Shown: positions 55,896 through 63,988, counted from the first letter of the stretch. The stretch: DNA of 64,000 bases from Flavobacterium alkalisoli (GCF_008000935.1 NZ_CP042831.1:2108001-2172000), one strand, 5' to 3'. Translations and numbers: made by a program. Notes: a model not told the origin generated them from the sequence alone.

Positions 55896-56429
55896 ATGGA
55901 AAGCAAAATATTATTTTTAAGCATTATTTCATTATTTTTTATCAGTTGTGGCAGTAAAGGCCAAAAGGATAAAGAGGATAAAACGGTAACTGCCGATACT
56001 ATACTACATATAACAAAGCTATTAAGAGAGAATAAGATTACATCTATTGATAGTATTGAAAATGAATCTGTTCTTGACGGATGGACTGATGAAGGTAGTT
56101 TCTGGTTACTAACTTTCAAACCGAATAAAGTTGTCTATGAATTTACCCCTTCATGCAGTTACTGGTTTCCCTCAAAAATTATTAACAATGAAATAGTCTT
56201 CTGCTGGTCTTTAAATGAAGATTGTAGCTATGAAAGAGGGCTAAGAAAGACCTTTAACAATATTGATAACCCTCAGATTGATGAGCCATTTGGAAGAGTA
56301 AGAATGGTTAATGATAGTATTATTGAAGTTGAGTATTATTTTAATGATTGGGTCAGGAAAATAAATAAACAGGAGGAGGAAAGTATTGATACTCTATTTC
56401 CTAGACGTTTTAAAAGAATACGTTTGTAA
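55896..56429 (+). CDS. Lipoprotein, likely immunity protein of the endolysin-like toxin
   Basis: The protein has 177 residues, with lipobox FISC (C18). It starts 2 bp after the toxin remnant's stop, the usual place of an immunity gene. The mature part has no family I recognise: a charged linker, then DGWTDEGSFWLLTFKPNKVV, YEFTPSCSYWFPSK, VFCWSLNEDCSYERGLRKTF and EVEYYFNDWVRK, rich in Trp and Tyr. A lipoprotein faces the periplasm, where a peptidoglycan-cutting toxin would act, so location and position agree. The gene is intact while the toxin is broken, as expected for an orphan immunity gene that still protects against neighbours. Immunity function is inference. Confidence 0.7.
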   Translation: MESKILFLSIISLFFISCGSKGQKDKEDKTVTADTILHITKLLRENKITSIDSIENESVLDGWTDEGSFWLLTFKPNKVVYEFTPSCSYWFPSKIINNEIVFCWSLNEDCSYERGLRKTFNNIDNPQIDEPFGRVRMVNDSIIEVEYYFNDWVRKINKQEEESIDTLFPRRFKRIRL

Positions 56430-56477
56430 TGCTAAAAAACCGCTTATTTAACGGGGGTTTCAAAGTAATGGAAAAAT

Positions 56478-57152
56478 ATGAATAAGTTTAAAAAAGAGCA
56501 AATAAGCAGTTTTTGTAAAATGTCTGCTTTATTAGCATTATTGATGTTATTAAGCTGTAAAGATTCCTTATTACAGTATCCTAATGTTAAAGTTCAAGCT
56601 CAGGAAAAAATAAATTTAAGTAAAGAACAATTTTTAAGCTGTACTGATGCAAGAGATACTGTTTTTAAAAATGGTGACTACGCCAAATTTATTTCGATAG
56701 ATAGTGATAAGTACGGAGTAGCAATAAAAATGGGTGCAGATGTGGATACACTTAATTTATATATGAATTGCCAAACTCCTAACGGAATGATTCCTAAATT
56801 TTTATACAGGCAGGGTTGTATAATGTTATGTCGTGGTTCAGGATTTAGTTATAGGTCTTTAATAGCTTGCAGTATGGATGAGGATAGAAAAATCAAGGAA
56901 AATAATTTTGAAACAGAACGTGATGTTTCTGCTAACATTGATGGTTATGTTTTCAAGGATGACAATAATATTTTTTTCTATGATATTATGAAAGATAAGC
57001 TACTTTTTAAAAAGTTGCCTGAAGATTTTTCTGATTTAATGGTAAGTAAATCTCAGTTATATGAAGACAGTATTACTGTTTTTTTTAGAGAAGGAAAAGA
57101 AGAGACTTATCAGTTAAAACAATTTTCTCAACTTAGTTATAATAATGATTAA
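56478..57152 (+). CDS. Hypothetical lipoprotein
   Basis: The protein has 224 residues from the ATG at 56478. A second ATG at 56520 gives a more typical short lipoprotein signal (MSALLALLMLLSC) and may be the true start. The mature part has several cysteines (LSCTDARD, LYMNCQTPNG, RQGCIMLCRGSG) and a beta-rich C-terminal half (FFYDIMKDKLLFKKL, DSITVFFREGKEETYQLKQF). I recognise no family. It lies 48 bp after the proposed immunity lipoprotein, on the same strand. It could be a second immunity gene from an earlier toxin cassette or an unrelated lipoprotein. Confidence 0.65.
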   Translation: MNKFKKEQISSFCKMSALLALLMLLSCKDSLLQYPNVKVQAQEKINLSKEQFLSCTDARDTVFKNGDYAKFISIDSDKYGVAIKMGADVDTLNLYMNCQTPNGMIPKFLYRQGCIMLCRGSGFSYRSLIACSMDEDRKIKENNFETERDVSANIDGYVFKDDNNIFFYDIMKDKLLFKKLPEDFSDLMVSKSQLYEDSITVFFREGKEETYQLKQFSQLSYNND

Positions 57153-57280
57153 GTTTTAAAAAACAAGAAATCATTTTGCTAAAATTTCGCTTTTAAATTT
57201 TTAGAACAAAAATGTTGAACTCCTAGAGTTAACCAATTTTTAGTTCTTATGTTGCTGATAAATAAAGATTTACATAAAAT

Positions 57281-57320
57281 AAAAAGGACAACTCTTTAAT
57301 AGCTTAGAGTTGTCCCTTTT
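57281..57320. terminator. GGACAACTCT hairpin
   Basis: GGACAACTCT (57286-57295) pairs with AGAGTTGTCC (57306-57315). After one A/C mismatch the outer AAAA and TTTT also pair. It would end transcripts from either side. The stem and loop (TTTAATA) nearly repeat the hairpin at 30148-30179. Confidence 0.65.
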
Positions 57321-57322
57321 TT

Positions 57323-57360
57323 GTGGAATCGCCGGGAATCTAACCTAGGCTCGCAAACCT
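57323..57360 (-). other. tRNA/tmRNA 3'-end remnant
   Basis: The minus strand reads CTAGG-TTAGATT-CCCGG-CGATTCC-A: a 5-nt T-stem arm, a 7-nt T loop close to TTCGANT, the returning arm, a 7-nt acceptor strand and a discriminator A, followed by the hairpin at 57281. The arms have one mismatch and no 5' half of a tRNA is present upstream. It is a fossil 3' end, of the sort left by integration into a tRNA or ssrA gene. Confidence 0.5.
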
Positions 57361-57622
57361 TGATATTTATTGATGTTTTTAATTTTCAAAAGTGAATTGC
57401 CACGATTTTGCACCTAATTGAGCAAAGAACGCTACTGATAATGTAAAATTATAAAAATATCTTTTACCTTTTATTAAAAGGAATCTTTTTAGGCTGCAAA
57501 TATAGAATGTTAGTTTACTAAGTATCGTTTTCGCTAATTTTTGCAAAGATTAAAAAATGATAATAATTTGAGGTCAAACTGCTTTTGTGTTATTTAGTTT
57601 TTGAGCTAATTTACTTTTAAAA

Positions 57623-57937
57623 TTATACAAGGCAGATACTAAAGGAACTTCCTTCAGAACTACTTTTGTATTGCAGATGTCCTCCATGAGCATCTATAAT
57701 GTTTTTTGAAAGGGTTAGACCTATGCTTGCCCCGTCTTTTCGGGTGGTAAAAAAGGGAAGAAATATCTTGTCCTCGATTTCCTTATCAACACCCATTCCG
57801 GTGTCCGATATGGTAATAAAAGTGCGTTCCTGCCTTACCTCGGCTGTAAGGTTTATTACTTTGTTTTCGCTGTTCTCCAAGGCATACATACTTTTGGTAA
57901 GTAAATTGATGAATACCTGCTCGAGTTGGTTAGTTTT
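57623..57937 (-). pseudogene. C-terminal fragment of a histidine kinase (ATPase domain)
   Basis: About 105 residues of a HATPase_c domain remain: NQLEQVFINLLTKSMYALEN (N box, with Thr where Asn is usual), ITISDTGMGVDKEIEDKIFL (G1) and PFFTTRKDGASIGLTLSKNI (G2; the GxGIGL glycine is changed to ASIGL), then DAHGGHLQYKSS. The style is that of NtrB-like or 7TM-linked kinases. The sensor and His-containing domains are missing: the frame runs directly into the opposite-strand Rhs remnant near 57937-57945. With key glycine and asparagine positions altered it cannot be an active kinase. Confidence 0.75.
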
Positions 57938-57944
57938 AGGCTTA

Positions 57945-58610
57945 GGTGGAAATGGCCCCGATTTATACAAAACAACTATTAAAACACCTGATTTTTCCGG
58001 TATAAACGGATCTGGCCAAAGTAGTTGGTGGAGCGGGTTTAAAGCTAATTATGGTTCAGGTTGGCAGAATACTGGCTTTACATCAACGGGACAAAAATAC
58101 GGTGGTGATGGTAGCGGCAGTGTTGGCGACTGGATTTCCAGAATAGTTTACGAAACTGATCAGTGGAATCCGATAGCGTTGGCATGGGACGGAATTCAAG
58201 GTCATATTACGGGGGAAGACAGGTATGGAAATTCATTAAGCGGAACTTCAGCTAGCTGGAAGATTGCCTCAGCTATTCCGATAGGAAAATATACAAATGT
58301 TGCTAAAACAACTTTTGTTCAGTTGGCAGGTAAATCCTTGCTGGCTTTGAGGAGTACAGAAGTAGGTGCCCAATCATTGGGAAAAATTTCTAAATTTGAA
58401 AAAATGATTGAGAATGGAAGAATTCATGAGATTGCGGAGCCTATCGAAACGTTCATGCACAAAGGAGAGCATTTTATACTGAATGGACATCATCGCATCC
58501 AGGCCGCTAAAAATGTCAATGCAACTATTGATGCAACTATCCTAAGTCTTGAGAAGGCAATGGAAAGATATGGCGATAAAGTAATGGAAATATTAAACGG
58601 AATGCATTAA
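57945..58610 (+). pseudogene. 5'-truncated Rhs-type toxin tail with ParB-like domain
   Basis: The coding pattern begins near 57945 (GPDLYKTTIKTPDFSGINGS); the frame is open further left only as the reverse of the kinase fragment, so the ATG there is not a real start. A Gly/Ser-rich segment (GYGSGWQNTG-like) leads to a pretoxin-type stretch (WNPIALAWDGIQGHITGEDR, SLSGTSASWKIASAIPIGKY). The C-terminal ~75 residues resemble ParB/Srx-like toxin domains: IENGRIHEIAEPIETFMHKG then HFILNGHHRIQAAKNV. Such domains occur at the ends of polymorphic toxins and may cut nucleic acid. The tail is uninterrupted to its stop, but without an Rhs body it cannot be exported. An immunity gene follows after 1 bp. 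It may be a silent cassette. Confidence 0.7.
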
Positions 58611-58611
58611 A

Positions 58612-59019
58612 ATGAAAAAGATATTAGACAATTATTATGATTTTATAGAAACATTTGAAAAGTTGCTTATGTCCGAATACGGACTAGATGTTAATCCATA
58701 CTCCAAGGCAGGTACTTTAGTTCCAAGAAAGGGAAAAATTGGTGAGTTCGAATACCATTATCATGGAGCAGGATGTACTGTAAAAAAAGATGATATCATT
58801 TGTGAGTACAATATTGTACCGGTTAATAAACCTGGTATTAAGTTTTCACTATGGTCTTTTTCAGAATATGTTAACTCCTCCAGTGCTCTTAAAAAATCTG
58901 GCTACACTTCTGATTATATCCGGAATGAATTGGAGAAACTAATAGATGAAGGAATTTTGGAGTGGGATGATATTGATGGTAATCCTATTAATATTTATAT
59001 TTATAATAGAAACATCTAA
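58612..59019 (+). CDS. Likely immunity protein for the ParB-like toxin
   Basis: The protein has 135 residues and no signal peptide or membrane segment, so it is cytoplasmic. Its start lies 1 bp after the toxin tail's stop. Features are a helical N terminus (ILDNYYDFIETFEKLLMSEY), VPRKGKIGEFEYHYHGAGCT, IICEYNIVPVNKPGIKFSLW, and a C-terminal LEKLIDEGILEWDDIDGNPI. I do not assign a named family. A cytoplasmic location suits neutralising a toxin acting on nucleic acid inside the cell. The IS6-family element begins 74 bp downstream. The immunity role is inferred from position, size and pairing. Confidence 0.65.
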   Translation: MKKILDNYYDFIETFEKLLMSEYGLDVNPYSKAGTLVPRKGKIGEFEYHYHGAGCTVKKDDIICEYNIVPVNKPGIKFSLWSFSEYVNSSSALKKSGYTSDYIRNELEKLIDEGILEWDDIDGNPINIYIYNRNI

Positions 59020-59093
59020 GAGTTTAGTAGACAATGTGTAAATAAACTAATGCAAGTTTAGCTGGAAGTTTTCTTGCCAATTAGTGTATCTTG

Positions 59094-59865
59094 GGTTCTG
59101 TCGCATCTACACATATGTTTTACCTTTGGTCTTTAAAATCTTTATTTCATGAATATCAAAGGTCATTGCTATCCGAAATCTATAATTCTTCAGGGCGTAT
59201 ATTTTAAGCTTAGGTTTACTCTGAGCTACCGCGATGTTGAAGAGATAATGAAGATTCGCGGCATTCAGGTTGACCATGCTACGATTCAGCGCTGGGTGTA
59301 TAAGTTTACACCATTTATTGAGTTGCAAATGAAAAAGAGAAAACTTTTCGTTGGGACGAGTTGGAGAATGGATGAAACATATATTAAAGTGAAAGGTGTT
59401 TGGTTTTATCTGTACAAGGCAGTTGACAAATCAGGCAATACAGTTGATTTTCTATTGACCAGAAAAAGGCAGAGGATGAGTGCCCAATCTTTTTTAATCA
59501 AAGCGATTACTAATAATTGTAAACCAAGAGTCATCAATATAGATAAAAGTGTTTCCAATACTGGGGCTATCAAGGTTTATAATAAACGTTCGTTCTCTAA
59601 AATTAAAATCCGTCAATGTAAATATCTTAATAATATTGTAGAGCAAGATCATCGTTTTATAAAATGGAGAATACAAAACAGCTTAGGCTTTAAAAGTTTT
59701 GAATCAGCTAAGAGAACATTGAGTGGAATAGAAGTTATACATATGTTGAGAAAGAATCAGATGATTAATCCTGGGACAACTATGTTCAAATCATTCTGTA
59801 AACTGGCAGCATAAAGTTATAGTACTCGAATTTCTTGGATTTTAACAAACAGATGCGACAGAACC
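59094..59865 (+). mobile_element. IS6-family insertion sequence
   Basis: Perfect 15-bp inverted repeats, GGTTCTGTCGCATCT at 59094-59108 and its complement at 59851-59865, bound a 772-bp element with one transposase gene. Size and layout suit IS6. Flanking 8-bp segments (GTATCTTG and GATATTTA) are not direct repeats, so no target duplication remains; that suggests a later rearrangement at one end, or insertion by replicative cointegrate formation. Confidence 0.9.
59149..59814 (+). CDS. IS6-family transposase
   Basis: The protein has 221 residues. The N-terminal HTH region has LRFTLSYRDVEEIMKIRGIQ and VDHATIQRWVYKF, an IS6 hallmark. The catalytic triad is present: D75 in SWRMDETYIKVKG, D132 in INIDKS, and E165 in NNIVEQDHRFIKWR. 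A helix-rich end (ESAKRTLSGIEVIHMLRKNQ) follows. Length and motifs are complete, so the element may be active. The enzyme catalyses replicative transposition of the IS. Confidence 0.9.
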   Translation: MNIKGHCYPKSIILQGVYFKLRFTLSYRDVEEIMKIRGIQVDHATIQRWVYKFTPFIELQMKKRKLFVGTSWRMDETYIKVKGVWFYLYKAVDKSGNTVDFLLTRKRQRMSAQSFLIKAITNNCKPRVINIDKSVSNTGAIKVYNKRSFSKIKIRQCKYLNNIVEQDHRFIKWRIQNSLGFKSFESAKRTLSGIEVIHMLRKNQMINPGTTMFKSFCKLAA

Positions 59866-59894
59866 GATATTTAATTTCAGTTTTTTTACTGAAA

Positions 59895-61613
59895 TTATTT
59901 TTCCTGGACATGATAATCAACAACCACATTATTTACTTTCATTTCTGTTCCTGAGTAAGTAATTTCTCCTTTTGAAGGGACCATTACTATAATTGCAGGT
60001 TCTTTAGAACTGATTTTGATTTTAGTTGAGTCTGAAACATTCTTTGCAATAAAAGTCCCGGAAACAGTATTGTATAAATCTATAGTTTGCCCTTTAGAAG
60101 TTTTTACCGTTATGGCCTTACTTTCTTCATGAGGGTTATAGTAAAGATAAGTAGGGTAAGCTTTGTCATGAAAGAAGTCAGTTGCCAGTAAATCCAGTTG
60201 TAATATACCCTCAACATCCGTTTTTTGGATGATACTTCCAAATATGCCTACATGGCCACTACCATACACACTTAATTGTGATTGTGGAGGATTTTTACCC
60301 GCAACCCATAATGGTCCGTCACCTTGTGCAACCGGAGCTTTTACATCTTGGTATTCAGGGAGGTTAGATTGTTTTATAATTCCTTCATAAGCAATAACTC
60401 CTTTTCCGGCATTAGCCAGTTGCGGAATAGTTTCGTGCTCATCAGGCATATATTGCGGGTAAAATAATTTTGAAGCGTTAGCAGCATTAAGCATCCATTT
60501 ACCAATAGCACCTGCATAAGACTGATCATATCTTACCAAAGGCACTAAAGGCCATGCAGCATCATACGTATTCATTAAAAAGCCATAGCCTCCATGATCT
60601 ACTGTGCTGCCTACTGTGCCAGAAATATCAAAACCATTCCACTTGTCTGCCAAAACACCCCATCCTTCGCGACAGATGGCAGTACCGTCAAAACTCCAAT
60701 CCAGTATTTTGTCTACATCATAATCTTTACCCAGTTCGGCATTTATTCTTGCAGAAAGATAAGCTCCAAAAGGCATTAGTAGTTCATAAGTAGGGTTTTG
60801 AGACTGTGATTGTAAAGCTGACAGGGCAGACAAAGCTCCGTCAAGATATTTTTTATCACCAAAATTTTTATAGGCAGCATATAGAACCCATGCATGACCA
60901 GCTGCTGCATCGGGCTGAATACAAATATTATTTTTCATAGGAACCATTTTTCCATAATCAAAATAAGAATAGTTGTAATCGCCTTTTAGTATAACATCGG
61001 CTTCATAAAACTTATCGGCAATTTTTCGTGCAATTTCTTCAAGCCCGGGTTCATTAGGGTATCTTTCATATATAGCATAGAACAATAGGTTAGGGTATAC
61101 GTCATACCACCAGTCACGTCCATAGCCGCCCCCTAAAAGGGCAACTTCCGGGCAGGTGTTATTCATCATTATATCCCATCCTGTTTCGCTGTTAAAGTAA
61201 TTTTTCAGCATTGCTACATAATCAATTCCCCTGTCGTTGGTTTTATCAATGCCCACCAGGGTAGCGCCAAGTGTGGCTCCCATGTTTGCCAGTGCCTCAT
61301 GAAACATACCTTCGTTATTATCAGGCCCCTGCCTAACGTCACCTATTGCAGTATATAGTCCTACCACATCCTGTGGATAGTTTTTATGAGATTTGTCTAT
61401 CCATACTAATGGCCAAAATTCTCCTGTTGCATCAAAATCAAATACAACAGTATTAAAATCATGTGCCATCTTGTTATAGTCAATTATTTCGAAGGGGTGC
61501 GGCATATCAGCCATTTTATTAACCCTCTCTATAGGCTTTTGTTCAACTCGTGGCTGTACAGCACAGGCAGATAATAATAGACATGGTACTAAGGTTTTGA
61601 AAAATGTATTCAT
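59895..61613 (-). CDS. Unknown lipoprotein, possible (alpha/alpha)6-barrel glycan enzyme
   Basis: The protein has 572 residues, with lipobox LSAC (C17). I do not recognise the family. Helical, Trp/Tyr-rich segments recall six-hairpin glycosidase-like barrels: TGEFWPLVWIDKSHKNYPQD, LGGGYGRDWWYDVYPNLLFY, PDAAAGHAWVLYAAYKNFGD and YGFLMNTYDAAWPLVPLVRY. A beta-sandwich-like tail of ~90 residues ends it (TYLYYNPHEESKAITVKTSK). It starts 18 bp after the MFS gene and is the third gene of a GH130-MFS-lipoprotein operon, so a role in handling an external mannoside or related glycan is plausible. Enzyme activity is inference. The 3' end is 29 bp from the IS6-family element. Confidence 0.7.
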   Translation of the reverse strand: MNTFFKTLVPCLLLSACAVQPRVEQKPIERVNKMADMPHPFEIIDYNKMAHDFNTVVFDFDATGEFWPLVWIDKSHKNYPQDVVGLYTAIGDVRQGPDNNEGMFHEALANMGATLGATLVGIDKTNDRGIDYVAMLKNYFNSETGWDIMMNNTCPEVALLGGGYGRDWWYDVYPNLLFYAIYERYPNEPGLEEIARKIADKFYEADVILKGDYNYSYFDYGKMVPMKNNICIQPDAAAGHAWVLYAAYKNFGDKKYLDGALSALSALQSQSQNPTYELLMPFGAYLSARINAELGKDYDVDKILDWSFDGTAICREGWGVLADKWNGFDISGTVGSTVDHGGYGFLMNTYDAAWPLVPLVRYDQSYAGAIGKWMLNAANASKLFYPQYMPDEHETIPQLANAGKGVIAYEGIIKQSNLPEYQDVKAPVAQGDGPLWVAGKNPPQSQLSVYGSGHVGIFGSIIQKTDVEGILQLDLLATDFFHDKAYPTYLYYNPHEESKAITVKTSKGQTIDLYNTVSGTFIAKNVSDSTKIKISSKEPAIIVMVPSKGEITYSGTEMKVNNVVVDYHVQEK

Positions 61614-61631
61614 TTGTAGGTGTATTAAGGC

Positions 61632-62930
61632 TTAAACTAAATTTGAGGCTGTTTCTTCCAATATTTTAGGTGTATCAACAGCTCCTTCTTCTTTTTCCGG
61701 AGCTATTTTATCACCCTGTGCAATTATTTTTTTACCAATAAATATCGAACATAATTGTAAAAGTGCAATTATTCCTATAGCATATCTTAAAGCAAAATCT
61801 TCTGATAATGTGTAATATAAAACCAGGAATGTAGCAGCTCCCAGTAATCTTCCTGCATATAGACCTGCTTCATGGTTAAGTATATACACAAACTCTCCTC
61901 TTTTTTCTATTTTGGAAACAATATCTATAACCCTTAGTTGAATAGGGAAATAGGCTAAATCCATTAAAGGTTTTGCTATAAGCAGTAAAAGAAGGAAAAT
62001 AATAACCCCGGTCTCGTTAAAGACAGCGCCATTAAGGCATGCCCCCAAAGCAAACAATATAAGCCCTACTGCGAAAATTTTAATCCTGTCTGCCGGTTTA
62101 GAGAATCGTCCTATAAAGTAAATGATTATTGCGGCAAGTACAGCACCTATGGAAAGTGCATTTCCAAGAGCACCTTCTTCACCAAGAATCTTGAATATAA
62201 GCATAGCCGGTGCCGTGACCAAAAATCCCTGCGCCAAACCTTTAAACATTGCCAGTGAAAGCAGTTTATACCATAACGGATGAAATTTAAAGAAGATATA
62301 TTTTTTTTGAATAGGGTTTTCAAATCTGCCCCTGTAACAAACCATAGATGCGGCCATAGTAATTACAAATACAATTGCGGTGATTATAACATAAGCACCA
62401 TGTTTTTCTTCTTCTCCGTTTTTAGATTGTATAAACCAGCCGATAGCTGCCGGTACTACAATTGCAATAATGGTATAAAAAAATGTTTCCAGACCATAGT
62501 AATAGTTCCGGTTGTTATCATTTGTGGTAGATACAGCAAGATAATCGCGATTAGACCAATATAATCCAAAAGATAACCCCATAGTAATACCTGCCACTCC
62601 AATACCCATAAGATTAAGTGTTTTAAGTGACATCATAATTATCATGGAGACACCACTTAACATCATTCCTATAGAATAGAGTTTTTTAATATTAACGTGT
62701 TTTAATAAAAAACCATTAATAAGAAATGTTATAGGGATGCCTGTGTATATGGCCAGCTGATATATTACAACCTTTGAGGTATCGTTAGAATTTCTCATTA
62801 TGTAAGCTGCCACAAATATGTCTATAACCGGCAATACAAGGGCGTAGACCAAGTTGGTAAGCACCAGTATGCGGAAATTATGCGATTGTCTTTTAAAATG
62901 ATTAACCTCTGTTATAAGTTTTTTAAGCAT
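61632..62930 (-). CDS. MFS transporter
   Basis: The protein has 432 residues with ~12 membrane helices (ILVLTNLVYALVLPVIDIFV, MGIGVAGITMGLSFGLYWSN). The layout is that of the MFS carriers found with GH130 genes in Bacteroidota. A loop with NRDYLAVSTTNDNNRNYYYG follows helix 4-5. The cytoplasmic tail is long and Glu-rich. Its first base overlaps the last base of the GH130 gene (62930), so the two are translationally coupled. It probably imports a small mannoside that GH130 then splits in the cytoplasm; the substrate is inferred from this pairing. Confidence 0.85.
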   Translation of the reverse strand: MLKKLITEVNHFKRQSHNFRILVLTNLVYALVLPVIDIFVAAYIMRNSNDTSKVVIYQLAIYTGIPITFLINGFLLKHVNIKKLYSIGMMLSGVSMIIMMSLKTLNLMGIGVAGITMGLSFGLYWSNRDYLAVSTTNDNNRNYYYGLETFFYTIIAIVVPAAIGWFIQSKNGEEEKHGAYVIITAIVFVITMAASMVCYRGRFENPIQKKYIFFKFHPLWYKLLSLAMFKGLAQGFLVTAPAMLIFKILGEEGALGNALSIGAVLAAIIIYFIGRFSKPADRIKIFAVGLILFALGACLNGAVFNETGVIIFLLLLLIAKPLMDLAYFPIQLRVIDIVSKIEKRGEFVYILNHEAGLYAGRLLGAATFLVLYYTLSEDFALRYAIGIIALLQLCSIFIGKKIIAQGDKIAPEKEEGAVDTPKILEETASNLV

Positions 62931-63988
62931 TAGTTATATTTTAAAAGTGAAAGAATTTCTTTAATAGAAAAATCTGCTGCACATACAAACTCATCAGATG
63001 CGCCATAATAAACCGTTACGGTATCATTATCATCTTTTAATATATGGCCATTAGTAAATACAACATTTCCAAAAAAGCCGGTCAGTTCATAACTGGCAGT
63101 CGGAATCATTATTGGGTCTTCCGTTCGGGCAAGTACTTTTGAAGGGGCATTGAAATCCAGTAATAATGCACCTAGGCAATATTGATGTTTATCGTTTGCC
63201 CCATGATAAATTTCCAGCCAGCCCTTTTCAGTTTTTATAGGGGTAGCTCCTGCACCTATGCGTTTGCTATCCCATTGTTCTTTACGGGTTTTGGCTATGC
63301 ATTTATGATTTCCCCAGTGAATACTGTCTGGTGATGAGGCAATCCATATATAATTACCGCCTATATCTACGCTGCTTGGCCTGTGAAGGGCGTAATAAAG
63401 TCCGTTTATTTTTTCTTCAAAAATGGCACAGTCCTTATTATGGGCAGGAAATATCATTCCGTGTTTTTCAAAGTTTTTCCAGTTTTCGGTAGTTCTTAAA
63501 CCTACACCCACACCATTATCGGAAACAGAAGTAAACGTAAGATAATATTTCCCTTCAATCTGTGCTACCCTGCAGTCCTCTATACCAAAAGTTTCTAATA
63601 TACCTTCGCCTACCAGTTTAGGGTAATCTTCCGGTTCGTAAAAATTTATACCGTCATCACTGCATACTAACCTCAGGTGAGATAGTGTAGTAAGGTAATC
63701 TGTTCCCTTATAGTTGATAACCCTTGCATCTGTTGCAATAAGTTCCGGGTCGTTTTTTTCTATTTCTATGATTGTTATATCTCCTGTTTCAGTAAGGATA
63801 GGGAAGGAGATAATACCCTCTTTTTGTTTAGGCCTTTCGGCTACTCTCACAATAAGCCAGGTTTTTTCCTGAAACTTAAAGGCACCAGGATTAAGAAGGC
63901 AGGTAATTTCCAGACCTTCAGTGCTGGGAGTTAAATCTGTGGGAGATAATAATGGGTTTTGTGCAAAACGTTTTGCTATGTCTTTCAT
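62930..63988 (-). CDS. GH130-family beta-mannoside phosphorylase or hydrolase
   Basis: The protein has 352 residues, a five-bladed propeller. Family signs are FAQNPLLSPTDLTPS, NPGAFKFQEKTWLIVRVAER, TFGIEDCRVAQIEGKYYLTF (the Asp of the GxEDxR motif is the catalytic acid; Cys replaces the usual Pro), DCAIFEEKINGLYYALHRPS, RIGAGATPIKTEKGWLEIYH and GFFGNVVFTNG. There is no signal peptide, so it is cytoplasmic. GH130 enzymes phosphorolyse beta-1,4- or beta-1,2-mannosides to mannose-1-phosphate, or in one subgroup hydrolyse beta-1,2-mannosides; the subgroup cannot be fixed by eye. It heads the minus-strand operon, with its start 12 bp from the window edge, so its promoter is not visible. Confidence 0.9.
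   Translation of the reverse strand: MKDIAKRFAQNPLLSPTDLTPSTEGLEITCLLNPGAFKFQEKTWLIVRVAERPKQKEGIISFPILTETGDITIIEIEKNDPELIATDARVINYKGTDYLTTLSHLRLVCSDDGINFYEPEDYPKLVGEGILETFGIEDCRVAQIEGKYYLTFTSVSDNGVGVGLRTTENWKNFEKHGMIFPAHNKDCAIFEEKINGLYYALHRPSSVDIGGNYIWIASSPDSIHWGNHKCIAKTRKEQWDSKRIGAGATPIKTEKGWLEIYHGANDKHQYCLGALLLDFNAPSKVLARTEDPIMIPTASYELTGFFGNVVFTNGHILKDDNDTVTVYYGASDEFVCAADFSIKEILSLLKYN

Larger units (their letters stand above)
57153..57622. other. Intergenic region with terminator and tRNA-like remnant
   Basis: This 470-bp gap has no gene. It contains the GGACAACTCT hairpin at 57281-57320 and the tRNA/tmRNA-like remnant at 57323-57360. From 57361 to 57622 the sequence is AT-rich and nothing is recognisable in it. 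Confidence 0.55.

Noticed and set aside
57323..57360. A functional tRNA gene
   Set aside because: Only the T-arm and acceptor 3' strand are present, the arms have a mismatch, and there is no anticodon arm or 5' half nearby.
57699..57944. ATG at 57699 as the start of the ParB-like toxin gene
   Set aside because: The translated segment up to about 57944 is the reverse complement of the histidine-kinase fragment and has no toxin or Rhs similarity.
59086..59873. Target-site duplication around the IS6-family element
   Set aside because: The 8-bp flanks GTATCTTG and GATATTTA do not match.
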